DNA of 64,000 nt from assembly GCA_946186205.1 (NCBI GenBank), contig CAMHMH010000004.1, positions 151,863 through 215,862 on the forward strand, read 5' to 3'. Position 1 is the stretch's first letter, and every line of letters begins with the position of its first letter. The notes below the pieces were generated by a model, which made no database searches, was not told the DNA's origin, and saw only the letters and a program-made list of their open reading frames with translations. This document shows, in pieces, positions 53,548-61,913 of the stretch. Origin of the DNA: an uncultured Fretibacterium sp. Lineage in GTDB: Bacteria > Synergistota > Synergistia > Synergistales > Aminobacteriaceae. A program made the position numbers and the translations under genes.

Positions 53548-54573
53548 ATGCTGAAAAGGTCAAGAAAAGTTGCGGTGCTTGCTGTGTGCGTGATGATGTT
53601 CGGAGTTGTTCAGCCTGCGTTCGCGTGGGGAAATCGTACAGGCTCGCGGGAAGGTGATGCGGTTGCATACGGCGCGGGTGCCGGGACAGCTGCGGCAATA
53701 GGGGCGGCGGCTCTAATATTCTTCACGGGCGGCCTTGCGACTCCTTTTGTGGTTGGTGCTGCTGCTGTGGCTGGAGTTGCCGGAGCGGCCGGGGGAGCGT
53801 ATTACGGTTACAACGTTGAAGAAAAATCGCTCGCAAAAGATACGGGTGTCTTGGTTGGAGCTGGCGCATTTGGTGCGGGCGCGGGGGTCGTGGCGGGAGC
53901 TGCTGCTGCTGCTGCTGTCGGTGTTGTGGCGGGCGGTGGAGCTGTTGCCGGAGGAGCTGCTGCCACTACTGCCACTGCTACAGGAGGACTGACAGCTGGG
54001 CAGATCGCTGGCGGTTTAGGAACTGCTGCTATCGGCACTGGCGGTGTTGTTGCGAGTCAGCAGAAATCTTCAGGCGGGAACTACACATCCGGCACGAAAA
54101 AATACTATGATGATAATGGCAGGCTTTATCGGGAAGGCGATAATCTCATTCCCAACAACAGCTATACAATGAACGGCTACAATTACACAACGGACAAATT
54201 TGGCCGTCCTGCGGTCGGGGAAAATGTCTTGCGTCTGAAAGAAAGTGAAAAGGCGCGTCTCAATATCAAGGACAGCCTTTCAGCTATAGGCAAGGGGTAC
54301 GAGCAGGGAAATGATGACAGAGGACATATGATAGGCGAAAGGTTCGGAGGCTCCAACGGGCTTGAAAACATGACTCCCATGAATGCAAGCATAAACAGAG
54401 GAGCTTACAAGAAACTTGAGAATAAGTGGGCAAGCTATCTCAAAAAGGGCAAGGAAGTCAAAATTATAACCGTGCTTCCCAATACCACAGGAGACTCCCA
54501 TCGCGCCGACAGCTTCACGGCAGTCTATGAAGTCAACGGCAAGAAGTATACTGAAGTCATCCCTAACAACTGA
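53548..54573 (+). CDS. Secreted nuclease toxin: glycine-zipper region plus DNA/RNA non-specific endonuclease domain
   Basis: 341 residues; ATG after AGGGAGGCAATAATC. Signal peptide (residues 1-26, ends QPAFA), Gly/Ala-rich hydrophobic segments (about 38-172) resembling glycine-zipper or translocation domains, then a C-terminal Endonuclea_NS_2-like domain (about 205-341). DDRGHMIGERFGGSNGLENM contains the DRGH catalytic motif (D257-H260); N274, N279 and N283 are candidate metal ligands (ENMTPMNASINR), and DSFTAVYEVNGKKYTEV is the family's final strand pair. It looks like a contact- or secretion-delivered toxin. No immunity gene is recognisable downstream. Confidence 0.82.
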   Translation: MLKRSRKVAVLAVCVMMFGVVQPAFAWGNRTGSREGDAVAYGAGAGTAAAIGAAALIFFTGGLATPFVVGAAAVAGVAGAAGGAYYGYNVEEKSLAKDTGVLVGAGAFGAGAGVVAGAAAAAAVGVVAGGGAVAGGAAATTATATGGLTAGQIAGGLGTAAIGTGGVVASQQKSSGGNYTSGTKKYYDDNGRLYREGDNLIPNNSYTMNGYNYTTDKFGRPAVGENVLRLKESEKARLNIKDSLSAIGKGYEQGNDDRGHMIGERFGGSNGLENMTPMNASINRGAYKKLENKWASYLKKGKEVKIITVLPNTTGDSHRADSFTAVYEVNGKKYTEVIPNN

Positions 54574-54661
54574 CGCAAAGAAGTAAAGTCTGACGAGTCA
54601 GCAAGCACAAATCATTCTGCCTCTGGTACAAAACACTAGGGGCAAATTTTTTACTCATTCC

Positions 54662-54805
54662 CTATGTAGCAAGTTTGACCCTGCCGGAATGCGTTTCAGG
54701 ATTATTCGCCAAGTCTTTTTCTGACTCCTCAATGGCGCGTATGAATCTTTCGATCGCTTTCTCATCCGAAATTATGAAGTTGTGAGTTATGCTTGACGTT
54801 GCCAT
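54662..54805 (-). CDS. Candidate 47-residue ORF, antitoxin-like in appearance
   Basis: ATG to TAG on the minus strand in the gap between the nuclease gene and the TRAP terminator. The product begins MATSSITHNFIISDEKAIER and continues FIRAIEESEKDLANN. It is soluble and acidic. Short proteins starting this way are common as uncharacterised genes in gut anaerobes. AGGTG lies seven bases upstream. Whether it protects against the adjacent nuclease is unknown. Confidence 0.5.
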   Translation of the reverse strand: MATSSITHNFIISDEKAIERFIRAIEESEKDLANNPETHSGRVKLAT

Positions 54806-54854
54806 ACCGTAACACCTACAAAGAAATTTATCCCGCAAAGTTTATCATGCGTCA

Positions 54855-54887
54855 ACAAAAAATCCCCCGCCATTCACGACAGGGGAC
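54855..54887 (-). terminator. Terminator after the TRAP permease gene
   Basis: On the minus strand TCCCC pairs with GGGGGA around TGTCGTGAATGGC, followed by TTTTTTG. Confidence 0.75.
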
Positions 54888-54894
54888 TCATTTC

Positions 54895-56955
54895 TCACAC
54901 AGCAGGACTCGAACGCCCCTTCATGTATTGCACAGTGAACACGAACCCCACAAGCATTAACCCGATAAGGTCACTCACGATTCCAGGTACAAGCATACTC
55001 AGACCGCCCGCACAAATTATTGCCCGGAAAATTATATTCATCGGCCCGAACAAGTAACCGTTCAAGCTCGCAGCGACTCCGAAAATTCCAAGCAATGCCG
55101 TCGCACATATCAATACTATCTCAAGCGCAACAAGTACATTCGTCAGCAAAGGCCCGGCGTTTGTGATCTCGATTATCGGCTGAACGTTCTCGAAAAGCAT
55201 CGCAGGTGTGAACGCGAATATATACGGCACAATGAACGCCCCTATAGCGAGTTTCGTTGCATTGAAGGCCGTCCGCATCGGGGGTGCTTTCGCGATCGCA
55301 GAGCCAGCATAAGCCGCTAATGCTACAGGCGGTGTGATGTCCGCAACAATTCCGAAGTAAAACACAAAGAAGTGAGCGCAAATCTTCTCGATACCTATCG
55401 CAGGAGCCATCAAAATCGGAGCGCATGTCGCAGCCATTATGCAGTAGTTCGCCGTCGTAGGGACTCCCATTCCGAGAATGACACAGCATATCATCGTAAG
55501 CACCAGCGCGATAAACGCATGTCCGCCCGATACGTTTACTACCATCGTGATTAATTCACTCGCGAGTCCCGTCGACGTTATGCAACCTGCAACAAGCCCG
55601 GCCATAGCGCACGCAACTGCTACCGTTATCGTTCCTCGTCCGCCTGCCTCTAATGCGTCAATGATCTTTCGCGGGGTGATTCGTTCGTCCTTGTTCAGAA
55701 GTCCCACGAGAATCGCAAACCCTATCGCAATAGCCGCTGAGAATTGCATCGTGTAAATGTTCATTGAGACCATCACAACGAGAATTATTAACGGCAGGAG
55801 CAAATATATTTTCGGCAGAAGAGAAATGATTCGGGGCAGCTCCTCTTTAGGTATACCCTTAAGGCCGAGCTTCTTTGCTTCAAGGTGAACGGCTATATAT
55901 ATTCCCGCAAAGTAAAGCACAGCCGGCAATATAGCTTTCAATGCAACCTGTGAATATGGTATGCCCATGTATTCGGCCATGAGGAACGCGGCAGCTCCCA
56001 TTATCGGAGGCATTATTTGTCCGCCCGTTGACGCGGCAGCCTCGACCGCCCCGGCAAATTCAGGCTTGTAGCCCGTTCGTTTCATCATCGGGATCGTTAC
56101 GCTTCCTGTTGTTACGGTGTTCCCGACTGATGAGCCTGATACCATTCCGCAAAGTGCTGACGAAATCACCGCGACTTTCGCAGGCCCTCCCGCTGAAGCT
56201 CCTGCTATGGCGTTCGCAAGGTTGATGAAGAATGTAGAAATCCCGGTGCGCTCCAGGAATGCCCCGAATATTATGAACACCACAATGTATTTCGCGCAGA
56301 CCTCAATCGGCGTGCTTCTGAGTCCGTCACCTGTCGAGTAAAACAAATCGTAAATCACCTTCCCGAATCTCACTGTCGAGAACGCATAGAACATCAACGC
56401 ACCGACAACGCAAAGTATCGGGATTCCCACGCACCGCCGGCACAATTCCATCGCTGAAAGAATCGCAAGCACAGCAAGAGTCACCATCATATAATAGTTA
56501 GGGTTTCGGGGACTCGTAACTCTCAGCGCAAGTTTTATGATGCTCTCGGCGTTAACCGCAAAGTAGAAGAACGGTATCGCCCCCGCCGCCATAAATATTA
56601 TGTCGTAAAACGGCAGCGAGTTCACGCGGGGAGTCGTGTCGAACGTCAGCGGAATCGAAATCGAGTCGCTTATTCCAGGCTTCAGAGTCCCGGATGATTT
56701 GCGTATAGGGTAATGAAGGTAGCCGAGAATCAGAATCAATCCGAGAAAAACATTCAGCCTTATTTCGGGCATGGCCGTGCTGAACAGAGTAACATATATG
56801 CAGTACAGCGAGAACAGAGCCGAAAGCCACCGAACAATAACAGCCGGAGTCCCTTCCCATATTCGCACGTTTGACTCGCGGTCATATTTCTTCATTACAG
56901 CGTCAACATCTGCTTCCATTTGCGCAATGTCTTCACGTGTTATTTCATCGCTCAT
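54895..56955 (-). CDS. TRAP transporter fused permease (TAXI-associated)
   Basis: 686 residues. DctQ-like and DctM-like membrane parts are fused into one polytopic protein, the form that works with TAXI binding proteins. GSSVGNTVTTGSVTIPMMKR and GMGVPTTANYCIMAATCAP are typical of the large subunit. Sodium-coupled uptake of an organic acid is the family role; substrate unknown. AAGGAGGAAACTCA precedes the ATG. The two binding-protein genes lie directly upstream. Confidence 0.93.
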   Translation of the reverse strand: MSDEITREDIAQMEADVDAVMKKYDRESNVRIWEGTPAVIVRWLSALFSLYCIYVTLFSTAMPEIRLNVFLGLILILGYLHYPIRKSSGTLKPGISDSISIPLTFDTTPRVNSLPFYDIIFMAAGAIPFFYFAVNAESIIKLALRVTSPRNPNYYMMVTLAVLAILSAMELCRRCVGIPILCVVGALMFYAFSTVRFGKVIYDLFYSTGDGLRSTPIEVCAKYIVVFIIFGAFLERTGISTFFINLANAIAGASAGGPAKVAVISSALCGMVSGSSVGNTVTTGSVTIPMMKRTGYKPEFAGAVEAAASTGGQIMPPIMGAAAFLMAEYMGIPYSQVALKAILPAVLYFAGIYIAVHLEAKKLGLKGIPKEELPRIISLLPKIYLLLPLIILVVMVSMNIYTMQFSAAIAIGFAILVGLLNKDERITPRKIIDALEAGGRGTITVAVACAMAGLVAGCITSTGLASELITMVVNVSGGHAFIALVLTMICCVILGMGVPTTANYCIMAATCAPILMAPAIGIEKICAHFFVFYFGIVADITPPVALAAYAGSAIAKAPPMRTAFNATKLAIGAFIVPYIFAFTPAMLFENVQPIIEITNAGPLLTNVLVALEIVLICATALLGIFGVAASLNGYLFGPMNIIFRAIICAGGLSMLVPGIVSDLIGLMLVGFVFTVQYMKGRSSPAV

Positions 56956-57034
56956 TGAGTTTCCTCCTTCCTAAATTAAAAGCGGCCATGAAGTGAATCA
57001 CAGCCGCCCTTGAAATTCTGACTTGTGCAGGAGA

Positions 57035-57991
57035 TTATTTGCCCGCAACTTTTATGTCATGTTCGCCGAAATATTTCACCGCGCCTTTGTGGTATGGAAC
57101 CGCCGTATATGAAGCCGCGAATGTCATATCAAGCTCCGCGCCTTTTGCATGAGCCTTCGCAATCTCTTCTTTGTTGTCGAAAACTCCGCACAGGAAGTTA
57201 TACACGTCAGCTTCTGAGACATCATCCCGGGCGATTACGACAGCTCCGACAGCAACCGTTACTGTGTCATTGTCCGTTCCGTATACGTCCTTCTTGATTA
57301 CGTTCATGCTGTAGTAGGGCGATTTTGCGATAAGGGCGAGTACATGCTCATCATCGAATCCGACAAGGTAGACTTTCTTTGTTGCCGCGAGTGATGTTAC
57401 TGCTGTCGTCGGTGCACCCGCTACGATGAATGCCGCGTCAATTTTTCCGTCCTGCAAAGCCTCAACCGAGTCGCCGAATGACTGGTACGTCGGCTTAATG
57501 TCCTTGTCAACATCGAGGCCGTATGCTTCAAGAACATCTACAGCGTTGAAATATACACCTGAACCTGCCGCGCCGATTGATACGTTTTTCCCTTTGAGGT
57601 CTGCAACAGTTTTGATTGACGGGTCAAGAGTTACGATCTGCACCTGCTCCATGTAGAGATTCGCGACTGTTGAGAAGTCCGTGATTCTCTCGTCGAACAA
57701 GCGCGTTCCTTTGTAGGCGTATGCTCCAACGTCTGACTGCACGAACCCTAACTGCGCGTCGCCGTCATCCATCGCCTCAATGTTTGCTTTTGATCCGCCG
57801 GAAGTTATTGCCGTGATTGTCGTTGATGTCTTCTCACCGACTTTACCAGCAAGGACTCCGCCGAAACCGTAATATGTTCCCTGCGCGCCGCCTGTCGTGA
57901 ATACGAGCTTTGTTCCGCCGGGCATGCCGTCAGCAAACGCGCAAGCCGCAAACATCATCATTACTGCAAATGCCGCAAAAATTTTCTTCAT
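57035..57991 (-). CDS. TAXI-family TRAP solute-binding protein (1)
   Basis: 318 residues with a signal peptide (AAFAVMMMFAACAFA). TKLVFTTGGAQGTYYGFGGVLAG is the TAXI N-terminal signature, followed by LGFVQSDVGAYAYKGTRLF and VSIGAAGSGVYFNAVDVLEAYGL (quoted in short form). Periplasmic receptor for the fused permease. It is a close paralogue of the next gene upstream. Confidence 0.92.
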   Translation of the reverse strand: MKKIFAAFAVMMMFAACAFADGMPGGTKLVFTTGGAQGTYYGFGGVLAGKVGEKTSTTITAITSGGSKANIEAMDDGDAQLGFVQSDVGAYAYKGTRLFDERITDFSTVANLYMEQVQIVTLDPSIKTVADLKGKNVSIGAAGSGVYFNAVDVLEAYGLDVDKDIKPTYQSFGDSVEALQDGKIDAAFIVAGAPTTAVTSLAATKKVYLVGFDDEHVLALIAKSPYYSMNVIKKDVYGTDNDTVTVAVGAVVIARDDVSEADVYNFLCGVFDNKEEIAKAHAKGAELDMTFAASYTAVPYHKGAVKYFGEHDIKVAGK

Positions 57992-58003
57992 TGTTATTAC
58001 CTC

Positions 58004-58984
58004 CTATTTGTTTTTGCCTGACACGAGGATTCCTTTTTCACCGAGATATTTTATTGAGCCGGGGTGATAGCCGACTGCCGGATAACCTGCCGCCGTTTTC
58101 AGACTCAATGACTCGCCGCGGGGACTCTCTTTCTTCAGTTCGTCAACATTCTCAAACACTCCGTACATGAAGTTGTAGATGTCATTCGCTTTCACATCAT
58201 CACGCGCAACTACTACAGCATGCACCGCAACAGTAACATCATTGTCATCTGTTCCGTATGTCGACTTTGGCAGCTCAACTTTTGCATAGTAGGGGCATTT
58301 CGCGATGAGATCCATTATGTGCTTGTCGTCGAAGCTCACCAAAGAAATTTTCCCGGCCTTCGCAAGCTCACTCACTGCCGGAGTAGGAGTCCCTGCAACG
58401 ATGAACGCCGCGTCAATCTTTCCTTCCTTCAGAGCCTCAACAGAGTCAGCAAATGATTCATACACCGGGTTAATGTCCGTGTTGATGTCCATCCCGTAAG
58501 CCGTGAAAACATCCACCGCGTTGAAGTATGTCCCTGAGCCTGACGCGCCGACTGAAACAGTTTTGCCCTTCAGGTGCTCGATGTGAGTTATTTCGGGATT
58601 GAGCGTTACGATCTGCACGGGTTCAGCGTAAAGCACAGCAACTGTCGAGAAGTTGTCCATCTTCATGTCAAAGAGTCTCGTGCCTCGTGAAGCGTAAAAT
58701 CCTACGTCGCTCTGAGTGAATGCTATCTTAGCGTTGTTCCTGTAGAGTGCTGCTATGTTGCTCATTGCCCCGCGTGAAGCCACTGTGAGAAGCTGAGTCG
58801 TTGTCTTCCTGCTCACCATGTCAGCAATTGCCGTGCCGAATGCGTAATACTCGCCCTCCTGGCCGCCGGTCGCAAATGTGAGTCTCGTTCCGTCTTTGTA
58901 TGGCCCGCTGAGAGGAACGCTGCCGAACGAAGGCAAAACGAGTATCATCGCAAGAATCACAGCAAGAGAAAATATCTTCTTCAT
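58004..58984 (-). CDS. TAXI-family TRAP solute-binding protein (2)
   Basis: 326 residues with a signal peptide (SLAVILAMILVLPSFG). The same signatures as its neighbour: LTFATGGQEGEYYAFGTAIAD, AFTQSDVGFYASRGTRLF and VSVGASGSGTYFNAVDVF. The tandem arrangement, 12 bases apart, indicates a duplication with divergence. The N-terminal binding loops differ (GGAQGTYYGFGG against GGQEGEYYAFGT), which could widen the substrate range of one permease. Confidence 0.92.
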   Translation of the reverse strand: MKKIFSLAVILAMILVLPSFGSVPLSGPYKDGTRLTFATGGQEGEYYAFGTAIADMVSRKTTTQLLTVASRGAMSNIAALYRNNAKIAFTQSDVGFYASRGTRLFDMKMDNFSTVAVLYAEPVQIVTLNPEITHIEHLKGKTVSVGASGSGTYFNAVDVFTAYGMDINTDINPVYESFADSVEALKEGKIDAAFIVAGTPTPAVSELAKAGKISLVSFDDKHIMDLIAKCPYYAKVELPKSTYGTDDNDVTVAVHAVVVARDDVKANDIYNFMYGVFENVDELKKESPRGESLSLKTAAGYPAVGYHPGSIKYLGEKGILVSGKNK

Positions 58985-59039
58985 GCTAAATTCAACCTCC
59001 TGAAAAAATTTTCGGATTGTCCGAGTATTTTATCATGAC

Positions 59040-59324
59040 TCATTTTTCAAGCACCCGTTTGTATCCTCCCGGCCCGTAATCAAGGCACCTCTTCACGCGG
59101 CTTATTGTTGCCGTTCCTGCTCCTGTCAGTCTCATGATTTCGGGATAAGTTTTTGCCTCGCTCAACAATCTTGCGACCTCTAAACGCTGGGACATTGCGC
59201 GAATCTCTCCGGGCGATGCTATGTCGTCAAGAAATATTCTCACGCTCTCAGAGTCATTCAGCCCCGCAAAAGCAAGGCATAAATTCTCCGTCAAATCATT
59301 TTTCAGAGTCAGAGTCTCCGTCAT
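59040..59324 (-). CDS. YerC/YecD-family TrpR-like regulator
   Basis: 94 residues. TrpR-fold helix-turn-helix: ASPGEIRAMSQRLEVARLLSE, then YPEIMRLTGAGTATISRVKRCL. ATG at 59324 lies seven bases after GGAGGCC inside the end of the MscS gene, and the coding regions overlap by 29 bases; the frame from 59354 has no ribosome site. Target genes unknown. YerC proteins often regulate neighbouring amino-acid or transport genes, so the TAXI cluster downstream is a candidate. Confidence 0.85.
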   Translation of the reverse strand: MTETLTLKNDLTENLCLAFAGLNDSESVRIFLDDIASPGEIRAMSQRLEVARLLSEAKTYPEIMRLTGAGTATISRVKRCLDYGPGGYKRVLEK

Positions 59325-61566
59325 TCTCGGCCTCCGGGATTTTTGCGCTGTCATTCGCGGCCATGTGTATGACTCTCTGCGGGTAAGGTATGTCGATTCC
59401 CTCGCGCTTGAACACGGCTGATATATGATGCCTCATATCGCTTGAGATTTTTGCGCCCGAACCTTTGCGAAGCTCGAACCAGTAATATATCTCAAATTCA
59501 AGTCCGTCATCACCAAAATTCTTGAAGATCACAAACGGAGCAGGATTCTTCAGGACGCTTGAATGACCGTTCACAACATCAAGCAGAATCTTCTCAACCT
59601 TACGCGAGTCCGAATCATATGACACGCTGACTTTCAGAATTTCGCGCTTCTTAAGGTCTGATTTCGTCCAGTTCGTTACGGTGTTCTCAAGAAAATACCT
59701 GTTCGGCAATACCACGTCGAGCCCGTCCCATGTCTTTATAGTCGTTGAACGTGAGCCGATGTCCTCAACGACTCCCTGAGTCCCGGCAACGTCAACAATA
59801 TCATTCACCTTGAAGGGACGAGAGAATATCACTATGAAGCCGCTTATCAGATTGTTGAAGATGTTCTGCATTCCGAAACCTATACCGAGCGCAATAGCAC
59901 CGCCCATGAAAGCGAACGCCGTTAAAGGTATCTCGACAATGTTCAGGGCAATCAGTGCGAACACTACCCACAAGATATAGAACGTTATGCGCTGAATTGC
60001 ATTCGCCGCCGTAATGCTGGCCTTTGCGCGCTTCATTATTTTGCGTTTTATCCACCTGCTGCCCCATGAGCTTAGGAAGAAACTTGAGAGAAAAACAAGT
60101 ACCGCTATCGTTAGTTTGCTTACTGTTACGGAATATCCCTCGCCCTGCCATAACTCTGTGTTAAGGAAATTCATAACAGTCTCTTTGCTGAATGAGCTGA
60201 CCTTTTCGGCGAGACGCACCGCGCTCATTTTGTCGTTTGCCTCGCTGTATAGCCTCTGATAGTAGAAAACCATACGGGGAATCAGCAGCCCGTATACTTC
60301 AAATATGTCCGAAATAATTTTGCGCCTGTTGCTGACGACCTGAAGAAGATTCTGCTGAATGATTCCCGCAATGCCCTCCGCGTTTGCCTGAGACTGTGCG
60401 GAATTTACATCGCGTATCATTGCGTTCTCCATTGAGTGGACTCCGTCAAGCTGCCTCTGCAATTCTGCGATTCTTGCCTGGGACTCCTCGCGCATATTCC
60501 ATATCTCCTCGCCTGCAGCCATGTCGCTGAAGAGCTTGTATCTTTTGCGCCAGACTTCCTGAAGCTCACGTACAAATGCTGCTTCCTCATTGAGCATTGT
60601 TATCATGTATTCCCAGTAACGGACTCTGACGCTCCTTGCCATGTATGAGGCCGAAGCGTTTGTGAGAATGTTCACGTCAGCAGAACCGAGAGTCACCCTT
60701 GCGCGTTTGAGTGATGAGTTTGCAGAGTCCAAAGCCTTGCGCGCCTCGCTCATTTCCGCGCTTAATTCTTTGAGTCTGGCGTTAAGTTTCTCAATGTTTG
60801 AGTCTAATAACGACTGCGGGAATGACAATTTGCCCTGCATATCGTTAAGCTGTCTTCTTAGCCGCAGAATTGCCGAGACGTTAGCGTCAAAAAGTTTCAT
60901 CTGCTCACGAACCTGAAGCCGGGTTAATGCCGAATCTATTCGAGCGTTCTCAAGCATAAGTATATGAGTGTGAGGAAATTCGAGAGCCTCGCCGCCTTCC
61001 TGGGCTGCTTTGAGCTGTTTGCGGAGTGATGATGCTTCCGCTAGGTCTAATTTCAGCTTGCTGACTTTCGACTGCAAATAGAACACTTGAACGTCGAGTC
61101 CCCGTGAAACTTTTGAGATCTCCTGCCGTAAATTGTCGCTCGTGTTTATGTCCGGGGAAGCGATGTTTCCGAGAGTCGCTACGTCATCTGAGTCTGCCTG
61201 ACGGACTGACTGCCCCTGAACGAGTCCGAGATAAGCGGAGTATGCCGTGATTAATTCTGAGACTATGTTCGCGTGAATCTCTCTTTGCTCGGGAGTATAG
61301 CCCCATGCGGCCATGTCATCAGAGAGAGTCTGACTCATTGCTTCAAGGTCATGAATGCGGTTTGTTATGTCTGAGCTTGTGAGCTTCATGTCTGCAAGTT
61401 CGGTGTCAGCTGTGTCCTTGAGCTTTGAGATGTCCGCGCTGATTTCGTTTTTGATTCTCGTAACATAGTCGGCGGCAATTTCGGTGTTCTCCGCGCCGTG
61501 AAAGATTGAAGGTGTCATTAAGATTATGAAGAGTGCGAAAAGATATGAGAATAATTTTCTGTGCAA
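59296..61566 (-). CDS. Large MscS-family mechanosensitive channel (MscK/MscM-like)
   Basis: 756 residues; TTG start behind AAGGAGGAATCATC. Signal peptide (LFSYLFALFIILMTPSIFHG), a 400-residue periplasmic coiled-coil region, several membrane helices, and the MscS core: GGAIALGIGFGMQNIFNNLISG is the pore-lining TM3 followed by FSRPFKVNDIVDV, then the beta and C-terminal domains. Releases solutes on hypo-osmotic shock. Overlaps the downstream regulator gene. Confidence 0.92.
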   Translation of the reverse strand: MHRKLFSYLFALFIILMTPSIFHGAENTEIAADYVTRIKNEISADISKLKDTADTELADMKLTSSDITNRIHDLEAMSQTLSDDMAAWGYTPEQREIHANIVSELITAYSAYLGLVQGQSVRQADSDDVATLGNIASPDINTSDNLRQEISKVSRGLDVQVFYLQSKVSKLKLDLAEASSLRKQLKAAQEGGEALEFPHTHILMLENARIDSALTRLQVREQMKLFDANVSAILRLRRQLNDMQGKLSFPQSLLDSNIEKLNARLKELSAEMSEARKALDSANSSLKRARVTLGSADVNILTNASASYMARSVRVRYWEYMITMLNEEAAFVRELQEVWRKRYKLFSDMAAGEEIWNMREESQARIAELQRQLDGVHSMENAMIRDVNSAQSQANAEGIAGIIQQNLLQVVSNRRKIISDIFEVYGLLIPRMVFYYQRLYSEANDKMSAVRLAEKVSSFSKETVMNFLNTELWQGEGYSVTVSKLTIAVLVFLSSFFLSSWGSRWIKRKIMKRAKASITAANAIQRITFYILWVVFALIALNIVEIPLTAFAFMGGAIALGIGFGMQNIFNNLISGFIVIFSRPFKVNDIVDVAGTQGVVEDIGSRSTTIKTWDGLDVVLPNRYFLENTVTNWTKSDLKKREILKVSVSYDSDSRKVEKILLDVVNGHSSVLKNPAPFVIFKNFGDDGLEFEIYYWFELRKGSGAKISSDMRHHISAVFKREGIDIPYPQRVIHMAANDSAKIPEAENDGDSDSEK

Positions 61567-61913
61567 GATGATTCCTCCTTGAGTGTTGGGAAAATTTTTT
61601 GTGATTATATCTTAATACATCAATGTGATAATGAGTCTCCCGATTTTAGGACGGCAATAATCTTTTAATGCTGATGATTCATTTTTGCCGATTCGTTTCT
61701 GATGCTGTGAAAAGTTTTTGGCGGTTAAGTTTTGAAGTGTTAAGAAGCGATTTGCCGCATAAATTTTTTGACGCTGATTATGAATTGCAATGAGTGATTC
61801 GTTTTTGCCGATTCGTTTTTGATGCTGTGAAAAGTTTTCAGCGATTCAAGCCCAACATGTTATATACTTATCATACCCAATCAAAAATTTTTTCAGAAGG
61901 AGCAATACTAATC
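61567..61913. repeat. 347-bp gap with two divergent repeat copies
   Basis: Two copies of a block reading GATTCGTTTYTGATGCTGTG (61684-61710 and 61797-61825 regions), each preceded by TTTTTGCC, lie about 113 bp apart. They share GATTCRTTTTTG with the arrays at 25.2 kb. TTTTTTCAGAAGGAGC is the ribosome-site region of the flavin reductase. No gene is seen in the gap. Confidence 0.7.
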
